Source: Pseudoalteromonas piratica
Lineage (GTDB): Bacteria; Pseudomonadota; Gammaproteobacteria; Enterobacterales; Alteromonadaceae
Assembly: GCF_000788395.1 (NCBI RefSeq)
Contig: NZ_CP009888.1
Coordinates: 1,074,001-1,138,000 of the forward strand
Direction: 5' to 3'
DNA length: 64,000 nt
Below are positions 58,237 to 64,000 of this stretch, piece by piece (the stretch's first letter is position 1; every line of letters begins with the position of its first letter). The translations under genes were made by a program, and so were the position numbers. The notes under the pieces were generated by a model. The model made no database searches. It saw nothing but the letters and a program-made list of their open reading frames with translations, and was not told where the DNA came from.

Positions 58237-58559
58237 AAAAAATACAGTAAGTGGAGGTTGAAAATAGTGTGTAAAAACAAATTTATAATGATAATTACAG
58301 GGCGAAATCTTTTTTATTGCTGATGATTTAAATGACTTTAAAAGGGTTTTTAAAACCGTATTATATCCATTCTAATTATTTATTTAACAGTTCATAAAAG
58401 TTGTTTAGATTAAATCACAGTTTTAGTTTCACTGATGATTGACTTTAGTTAAAAGTGGATAATTCGTCGTCGTCATGAAGTTGCTTATATCATTGCATTT
58501 AATTGCCTTGTCTGTAGAATTATGCGCATAAATGTATATGGAAATAAAATACTAATATC
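58237..58559. other. Gene-free divergent promoter region before manC
   Basis: This 323-base AT-rich region lies between divergent genes. A possible plus-strand promoter is TTGCAT with TAGAAT 16 bases on, near 58495-58522. No hairpin, ops or JUMPStart sequence was seen. Confidence 0.4.
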
Positions 58560-59960
58560 ATGAAAAACGTTTACCCTGTTATTTTATCTGGTGGTTCAGG
58601 TACTCGACTTTGGCCTCTTTCTCGCAAGCATTATCCGAAACAGTTTTTAAAGTTAACTAGTGATTATACTATGGTCCAAGAAACTGCTTTAAGGCTAAAA
58701 GGGCTTAATAATCCAATAGCTGTTTGTAATGAGGCGCATCGATTTATAATTGCAGAGCAATTAAACGAAATAGGTCAATCACCTTCAGCTGTTATTTTAG
58801 AACCAGTAGCACGCAATACAGCCCCAGCAATTGCCTTAGCTGCGCTAAAGGCATCAGAACTTAATGAAAATGCAGTTTTAGTTATCTTAGCTGCTGATCA
58901 CGTGATTAATGATACTGTCGGTTTTCAAAAAGCTGTTGAAGCCGCAATAAAAGAAGCAGAAAATGATTCATTGGTCACCTTTGGTGTCGTGCCTGAAAAA
59001 CCAGAAGCAGGGTTTGGTTATATTCAAGCACAGGTCGAAGGACAATTGAGTGCTATTAAACGCTTCGTCGAAAAGCCAGATTTAGAAACAGCCAAACAAT
59101 ACGTAGAAAGTGGTGATTACTACTGGAATAGCGGTATGTTTGTGTTTAAGGCTAAAAGTTTCCTTGAGGAGCTTAGTGAACATGATCCCGATATGTATCA
59201 GACCGTTAAAAGAGCATTCGAACAAGCATCATGCGATTTAGATTTTACTCGAATCCCTAAAGAAGAGTTTGCGTTATGTCCGGATAACTCAATTGATTAT
59301 GCTGTAATGGAAAAAACACAAAAGGGAATGGTGTTACCAATTAGCGTTGGTTGGAATGATGTCGGTTCTTTTTCTGCACTTTGGGAAGTACTAAACAAAG
59401 ATAATAATGGTAACGCCAACCTTGGTGATGTTAAGAATATCGATTCGGAAAATTGTTTGGTGCAATCAGAAAACCAATTTGTCGCGACGATAGGTGTAAA
59501 AGATCTCGTAGTTATTGGCACTAAAGACTCTATCTTAGTTGCACATAAGGACAGAGTTCAAGACGTTAAAAAAGTTGTTCAATATATGAGTGATACTGAG
59601 CGATGTGAACACTTACTTCATCGAGAGGTTCATCGCCCTTGGGGGAAATATGACTCGGTTGATAATGGAGAAAGGTACCAAGTAAAACGTATCACTGTAA
59701 AACCTGGTGCCTCATTAAGTAAACAAATGCACCACCACCGTGCAGAGCACTGGATTGTCGTTTCTGGAACTGCAATTGTTGAAGTCGATGAAAAAGAGAC
59801 TTTGCTTAGTGAAAATCAATCTATATACATCCCATTAGGTTCCGTTCATAGATTAACGAATCCTGGAAAAGTTAATTTAGAGCTGATAGAGGTTCAGAGC
59901 GGTAGTTATTTAGGTGAAGATGATATCGTGCGTTTTAATGATGTATATGGGCGTAGCTAG
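58560..59960 (+). CDS. manC: ManC, bifunctional mannose-1-phosphate guanylyltransferase / mannose-6-phosphate isomerase
   Basis: This 466-residue enzyme makes GDP-mannose. The N-terminal nucleotidyltransferase has LSGGSGTRLWPLSRKHYPKQ (residues 9-28), the ARNTAPAIALAA segment and the VEKPDLETAKQYVESGDYYW motif with GWNDVGSF. The C-terminal cupin isomerase has RPWGKYDSVD and SKQMHHHRAEHWIVVSGTA. It is the usual type II phosphomannose isomerase form. It begins the right-hand operon, whose later genes are ABC export and tailoring genes. GDP-mannose would feed the transferases here. Confidence 0.95.
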   Translation: MKNVYPVILSGGSGTRLWPLSRKHYPKQFLKLTSDYTMVQETALRLKGLNNPIAVCNEAHRFIIAEQLNEIGQSPSAVILEPVARNTAPAIALAALKASELNENAVLVILAADHVINDTVGFQKAVEAAIKEAENDSLVTFGVVPEKPEAGFGYIQAQVEGQLSAIKRFVEKPDLETAKQYVESGDYYWNSGMFVFKAKSFLEELSEHDPDMYQTVKRAFEQASCDLDFTRIPKEEFALCPDNSIDYAVMEKTQKGMVLPISVGWNDVGSFSALWEVLNKDNNGNANLGDVKNIDSENCLVQSENQFVATIGVKDLVVIGTKDSILVAHKDRVQDVKKVVQYMSDTERCEHLLHREVHRPWGKYDSVDNGERYQVKRITVKPGASLSKQMHHHRAEHWIVVSGTAIVEVDEKETLLSENQSIYIPLGSVHRLTNPGKVNLELIEVQSGSYLGEDDIVRFNDVYGRS

Positions 59961-60730
59961 TGACATTTAAGCATTTTACCCAACTAACATTAACCAAAGT
60001 TCAGCTAAATCTAAAGTCCGAAGCAAAGAAAAGTTACCTGAGTTATTTGTGGTGGCTATTTGAACCCGCGTTATTTGTTGGTGTTTTTTATCTTGTTTTT
60101 GGTGTTTTTTTAGCCAGGGGGACTTCGGATTTTTTGGTTTTTCTATTGTGTGGTCAGGTACCTTTTTTGTGGTTTGCTCGAACTATTACCAATGGTGCGT
60201 CATCCATAGAAAATGGGCGAGGATTGATGCAACAAATAAAAATCCCCAAAGTGTTTTTTCCTTTGGTTACTATTTTTCAAGATTTCTTTAAAGCGTTATG
60301 TATTTTCTTGCTATTGTTTGCTGTGGTTTTAAGCTTTGGACATACTGCAAATGAAGCGTGGTATACACTACCAATAATCATCTTTGTGCAGTTAATGTTT
60401 GTAAGTTGCTTGGCGATATTTGTCGCAATGATTGTACCTTTTATACCTGATTTGAAGTTTTTGGTTGCTACTGGCATACAGTTAGCTATGTTTGCATCAG
60501 GTATTTTCTACAATTACAAGCTTGTAGTTTTAGAGCAGCACCATTCACTTTTTTTGATGAACCCAATGGCAAGCTTAATTGAGCAATATCGCCAGGTCCT
60601 GATGCATGGAGTGTTTCCCGATTTTAGTGCTCTAGGAGCTATTTTACTGTTTTCGATCTCTATTTTACTAATGTGCTTTGCTGTACTTAAAAAACTAGAT
60701 GCGCATTATCCAAGGATCCTTGTCCAATGA
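59960..60730 (+). CDS. wzm: Wzm-like ABC-2 polysaccharide export permease
   Basis: This 256-residue membrane protein has about six helices, in the Wzm/KpsM class of ABC-2 permeases that export lipid-linked polysaccharide. The N-terminus has KSEAKKSYLSYLWWLFEPAL, the canonical motif of the family, followed by FLVFLLCGQVPFLWFARTIT and ENGRGLMQQIKIPKVFFPLV. It starts with a GTG overlapping the manC stop by one base and overlaps the ATPase gene by 4 bases, so it is co-translated with both. It is probably part of an O-antigen or capsule exporter separate from Wzx/Wzy. Confidence 0.92.
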   Translation: MTFKHFTQLTLTKVQLNLKSEAKKSYLSYLWWLFEPALFVGVFYLVFGVFLARGTSDFLVFLLCGQVPFLWFARTITNGASSIENGRGLMQQIKIPKVFFPLVTIFQDFFKALCIFLLLFAVVLSFGHTANEAWYTLPIIIFVQLMFVSCLAIFVAMIVPFIPDLKFLVATGIQLAMFASGIFYNYKLVVLEQHHSLFLMNPMASLIEQYRQVLMHGVFPDFSALGAILLFSISILLMCFAVLKKLDAHYPRILVQ

Positions 60731-61392
60731 GTGAGCTCAAATTAGCAATTCAGCTTAAAAATGTTGATTATCTGTATTCACAACGAAAGTGGATGCGTAA
60801 AACGACTTATAAAGCATTGGAGAACGTAAATCTAGATATTTACAAAGGTGAGACCTTAGGTATTGAGGGGCGAAATGGTAGTGGTAAATCCACACTGCTT
60901 AAGCTGCTAGCGGGTATTTATGAACCGGAAAAAGGAAGTATAGAACGATTCGGTAATCATGTTTCGTTGCAGACACTATCCGCAGGCTTTGATGTTGAGC
61001 TCAGTGGTGAAGATAATGCCCTAATTGGTGCAATGCTTCTGGGGCACTCCAGGAAAGAAGCCAAAGTCAAGCGTCATGAAATTCAAGAACTCTCAGAGCT
61101 TGGTGATAAGTTCTTTGAACCTGTAAAAACTTATAGTGCTGGCATGCGTGCACGTCTTGGGTTTGCTACCGCAATTACAATGAATACTGATGTATTATTA
61201 ATTGATGAGGTGCTGGGGGTTGGTGATGCTGCGTTCAGAAGAAAAGCCGAAAGAATAATTAAGCAAAAAACCATGTCTGATATGACCGTTGTTATAGTTT
61301 CGCACTCAAGAGCTACACTTGAGGCTTTAAGTGACAGGATTATAACGATTAAAGATTGTAAATTGCATAAAGTGGAAGAGAGAGCAGAATGA
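60727..61392 (+). CDS. wzt: Wzt-like ABC polysaccharide export ATPase (short form)
   Basis: This 221-residue ATPase partners the permease encoded just before it. It has Walker A GIEGRNGSGKSTLLKLLAGI, a signature YSAGMRARLGFATAI and Walker B DVLLIDEVLGVGDAAFRRKA with a switch histidine in VVIVSHSRA. It lacks the C-terminal carbohydrate-binding domain that long Wzt proteins use to recognise the capped chain end, so it resembles KpsT-type short ATPases. It overlaps both neighbours by 4 bases. Confidence 0.92.
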   Translation: MSELKLAIQLKNVDYLYSQRKWMRKTTYKALENVNLDIYKGETLGIEGRNGSGKSTLLKLLAGIYEPEKGSIERFGNHVSLQTLSAGFDVELSGEDNALIGAMLLGHSRKEAKVKRHEIQELSELGDKFFEPVKTYSAGMRARLGFATAITMNTDVLLIDEVLGVGDAAFRRKAERIIKQKTMSDMTVVIVSHSRATLEALSDRIITIKDCKLHKVEERAE

Positions 61393-62156
61393 CAAGACTA
61401 ACATGGCCAGAAAATGCGAATTTATATTTGCCAAAGTATAAAATCTTATACTGTCCTATAGCTAAAAATGCTTGTACCAGTCTTAAAGGTTTAATGTTAG
61501 AGCTTTCTGGTTACGATATTGAGAATAATTGTGTGCATAGTTTGCTTGATAGTGGAGAAGCAAAGTTGCAAATGCGATTTTACTCTGAAGAGCAACAAAG
61601 AAGCATTTTGTATTCTTCAGATGCTTTTCGTTTTGCCGTTTTCAGGGAGCCTGTAGAGCGGCTAATCAGTGCTTATGTCGAAAAATTTGTAGTTAATCGT
61701 TTTGATAAAAGTCAGTGGGTACACACTAAACCTGTCATGGCATTTATTCAAAAAGTTGCAGTTGATGAAGTAGACATTCAAAAAAGTATTACTTTTAGAG
61801 AGTTTGCACATTACATTTTGAGGCAAAAAGATTCAGACTTAGATACTCATTGGAGGTCACAGTCTTCATACTTAAGGGGGGTGCATTACACACACTTATA
61901 CTCAATTAAAAATTTAGCGCAGCTTAGGTTAGATTTGTACCGGTATATAGGCCAAGAAAGAAGTATCCCTCATAAAAATCAAGCTTCAACTCAAGCAATT
62001 GAAAAGTTAGACTCAGAGCCCCCACTTTTATTGGATAGATACCCTAGTAGTATGGAAGGCCTTAAGTTAACTAAACATAACTTTTTAGATGATGAACTTA
62101 TCGCTGAACTTAAAAGAAAGTATGCCATAGACTATGCAATTTATGACAACCTTTAA
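61389..62156 (+). CDS. Sulfotransferase family 2 protein
   Basis: This 255-residue protein has the PAPS-binding motifs of carbohydrate sulfotransferases: ILYCPIAKNACTSLKGLM (5'-phosphosulfate site, about residue 20-37) and FRFAVFREPVERLISAYVEK (3'-phosphate site, about residue 79-98). Sulfated surface polysaccharides are common in marine bacteria. It overlaps the ABC ATPase gene by 4 bases, so sulfation is likely coupled to synthesis of the exported glycan in the cytoplasm. The acceptor is unknown. Confidence 0.87.
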   Translation: MTRLTWPENANLYLPKYKILYCPIAKNACTSLKGLMLELSGYDIENNCVHSLLDSGEAKLQMRFYSEEQQRSILYSSDAFRFAVFREPVERLISAYVEKFVVNRFDKSQWVHTKPVMAFIQKVAVDEVDIQKSITFREFAHYILRQKDSDLDTHWRSQSSYLRGVHYTHLYSIKNLAQLRLDLYRYIGQERSIPHKNQASTQAIEKLDSEPPLLLDRYPSSMEGLKLTKHNFLDDELIAELKRKYAIDYAIYDNL

Positions 62157-62182
62157 AACAGAAGTAGACGGGGGGCAAGAAA

Positions 62183-63913
62183 ATGATGAGTTTGGATAAA
62201 TTCTCACAATTGGTAAAAAAAGAGATACAAGAGTTTTCCACTCATGCACATGCTGCGATAAAAGTTGACGAAAGTGTTAAGGATAAAAAAATTATAGCGG
62301 ACTTAGAGTTACCTCCATTCGTTTTCCAAAATGTTAGTTCAGACTTTGAGAGTAATAGTCTCGATTATCTACTAAGTTTGCATGACCATGTATTCATAAA
62401 CGAAGCGTTTATGTCCATTTTAAATAGGCCTGCCGATCAAGAGGCTATGGACTATTACTTATCTTGCTTACGCTCAGGAAAATTTGACAAGCTTGGTGTC
62501 TTATCAAGAATAATAATTTCAAGTGAGGCTAGGCGAGTAAGAACAAATATTATCAGAATTCCTAAATTCAAATTGCTCTTTTCATTATTAAAGCAAGTGC
62601 CTGTCTTTGGGTGGCTTTTGCGATGGATTCATACATTTGTCACTTTACCTAATGTGCAAAAACAAATAAATGAAAATCTAGCTCATACCATAGCTCTTAA
62701 CGTACATTTACAATCATACTTGAGAGATATTTCAGGGATGATAGAAGACGCGCACAATGCTCTCTCTGAAGATTATGTTCAAAAAAGTAACGAGCAAAAA
62801 TGTCATAATGACACAGTTCTCATTCTGGGAGAGTTAAACCAAGCATTAACATGTAAGTCCAATGAAATTAAAGCTCTGAGTGCTCAACTATTTGAAATAC
62901 AAGAAAAGAGTGATGAGTGTTTTTTGGAACTCCGTGAGGAGCTTACTGCCTTGAAAAGTGAAACTTCAAGTAATGTGGCATCAAATAGCCAGTCAGTTAG
63001 CTCGATTAAAAAAGAGTTAGAAGCTTACAAAAATACTAACCGGGCTGAAATCTCAGACATTAAGTTACAGCTAGAAGAAACTTACAAAAATCAAGAAAAC
63101 ACTCAAGTGAGCCATAAAGTAATAGAAAAGGTAAGCGATAGACTTTTGACTCAAGAAGGAATTAGTGAAAACTTGAAAAAAGAGGTGGCTGATTTAGGCA
63201 AAGAGTTAAAGCCATTATTATCTGATTATGGGGCAAAAAAAGAAATTGAAAACCTTAAAATTCCTCATTCATTTTACTCAGATTTTGAAGACAGATTTCG
63301 AGGAAGTAGAGAAGAAATTACACAACGTTTACAGTTTTATATCGAAGAGACTTCGGAAATTGATGAGTTAAAATCGTTTGGGGCTCTAGATCTTGCATGT
63401 GGAAGAGGTGAGTGGTTAGGTTTACTTCGTGAGAATGGATTCAGAGCACGGGGTGTTGATATAAATCAGGCTACTAATGATGCTTGTTTAGAGTTAGGCC
63501 TAGATGTTGAGACAGCAGATATATTTGAATATCTACAAAGACAACCGGAAAATAGTGTGGGATTGATTTCAGCGTTCCATATTGTAGAACATTTACCTTT
63601 TGAACTACTATTTCAAGTCTTAATAGAGATACATCGTGTACTTGTTCCAAATGGTGTCGTTATTCTTGAAACTCCCAACCCCGGAAATTTACTAGTAGGC
63701 GCTTGCAATTTCTACATTGATCCCACACACCGAAACCCTCTACCAAGTCCATTATTAGAGTTTCTTGTGGAACACCAAGGATTTAATGCAAAATCCATCC
63801 CGCTTAATCCGTGTTCAGATTTAGGGATGATAAAAGGTTTTGATGGTGCCCAATATATAAATAATTTATTATTTGGAAGTAGAGATTATGCGGTTATAGG
63901 AAGGAAACTATGA
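62183..63913 (+). CDS. DUF4214-like domain, coiled coil and SAM methyltransferase fusion (WbdD-like in part)
   Basis: This is a 576-residue cytoplasmic protein without a signal peptide. Residues about 65-115 read HVFINEAFMSILNRPADQEA then MDYYLSCLRSGKFD and SRIIISSEARR, a DUF4214-like pattern. A long coiled-coil region with heptad-like Leu/Glu spacing occupies about 190-360. The C-terminal methyltransferase has ALDLACGRGEWLGLLRENGF (SAM-binding glycine motif), SAFHIVEHLPFELLFQVLIE and ILETPNPGNLLVGACNFYID. The layout, with a catalytic domain on a coiled coil, recalls WbdD, which caps ABC-exported glycans and measures chain length. The order is reversed here and no kinase domain was seen. Confidence 0.82.
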   Translation: MMSLDKFSQLVKKEIQEFSTHAHAAIKVDESVKDKKIIADLELPPFVFQNVSSDFESNSLDYLLSLHDHVFINEAFMSILNRPADQEAMDYYLSCLRSGKFDKLGVLSRIIISSEARRVRTNIIRIPKFKLLFSLLKQVPVFGWLLRWIHTFVTLPNVQKQINENLAHTIALNVHLQSYLRDISGMIEDAHNALSEDYVQKSNEQKCHNDTVLILGELNQALTCKSNEIKALSAQLFEIQEKSDECFLELREELTALKSETSSNVASNSQSVSSIKKELEAYKNTNRAEISDIKLQLEETYKNQENTQVSHKVIEKVSDRLLTQEGISENLKKEVADLGKELKPLLSDYGAKKEIENLKIPHSFYSDFEDRFRGSREEITQRLQFYIEETSEIDELKSFGALDLACGRGEWLGLLRENGFRARGVDINQATNDACLELGLDVETADIFEYLQRQPENSVGLISAFHIVEHLPFELLFQVLIEIHRVLVPNGVVILETPNPGNLLVGACNFYIDPTHRNPLPSPLLEFLVEHQGFNAKSIPLNPCSDLGMIKGFDGAQYINNLLFGSRDYAVIGRKL

Positions 63914-64000
63914 AGAAAGTTTTAGTGTTACACGCTCAAGTACCATTTGTACGTGGAGGTGCAGAGCTTTTGGTAGAGGGGCTTGTTTCTGCGATCAATA
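63910..64000 (+). CDS. Glycosyltransferase family 4 (3' end outside window)
   Basis: Only 30 residues are visible: MKKVLVLHAQVPFVRGGAEL then LVEGLVSAIN. The RGGAEL-type segment is the donor/acceptor loop of GT4 enzymes. It starts in ATGA overlap with the methyltransferase stop, so it continues the operon to the right. Confidence 0.78.
   Translation, partial: MKKVLVLHAQVPFVRGGAELLVEGLVSAIN

Overview
The window is AT-rich and comes from a marine gammaproteobacterium, most likely Pseudoalteromonas or a close relative in the Alteromonadales. This rests on the housekeeping genes at the left end (lpxC, tRNA-His, a DUF454 protein, an MscS channel, a DUF481 outer-membrane protein) and on the cell-surface genes that follow. 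No rRNA, CRISPR array, transposase, integrase or phage gene was seen.

From about 3.3 kb to the right end the window is one large cell-surface locus. (1) 3.3-17.1 kb is a Wzx/Wzy-type polysaccharide block: an SLBB export protein, glycosyltransferases, wbpA-wbpB-wbpD-wbpE for a 2,3-diacetamido uronic acid, an unknown lipoprotein, a Wzz-like protein and a Wzy-like polymerase. A convergent Wzx-like flippase and a glycosyltransferase follow. (2) 17.2-27.2 kb is a compact type II secretion operon in the unusual order G-E-F-H-I-J-K-L-M-C-like-D. It is followed by a 517-codon secreted protein with its own long leader and a strong terminator; by composition and context this is a likely S-layer protein and the likely main client of that secretion system. 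(3) 29.2-41.4 kb returns to glycan genes: a PglC/PglE/PglF-like amino-sugar set with an ATP-grasp ligase and a HAD enzyme, a TMTC-like membrane glycosyltransferase with TPRs, wecC, wecB and a phosphomannomutase. (4) 41.8-57.3 kb holds three giant secreted proteins: a beta-propeller/FN3 protein, a long beta-propeller protein and a metzincin protease. All three end in the same roughly 510-residue module made of calcium-loop and DUF4214 repeats, and the DNA of that module is nearly identical in the three copies. (5) 57.4-64.0 kb is a second export block: manC, an ABC transporter pair (Wzm/Wzt), a sulfotransferase, a methyltransferase that itself carries a DUF4214-like domain, and glycosyltransferases.

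As a working model, the locus builds a whole outer coat: LPS or capsule glycans, an S-layer lattice secreted by a dedicated type II system, and large surface proteins attached through a shared C-terminal module. The gene calls are well supported. The S-layer identity, the secretion pairing and the anchoring role of the shared module are inferences. The shared module and its mosaic sequence exchange are the most distinctive features of the window.
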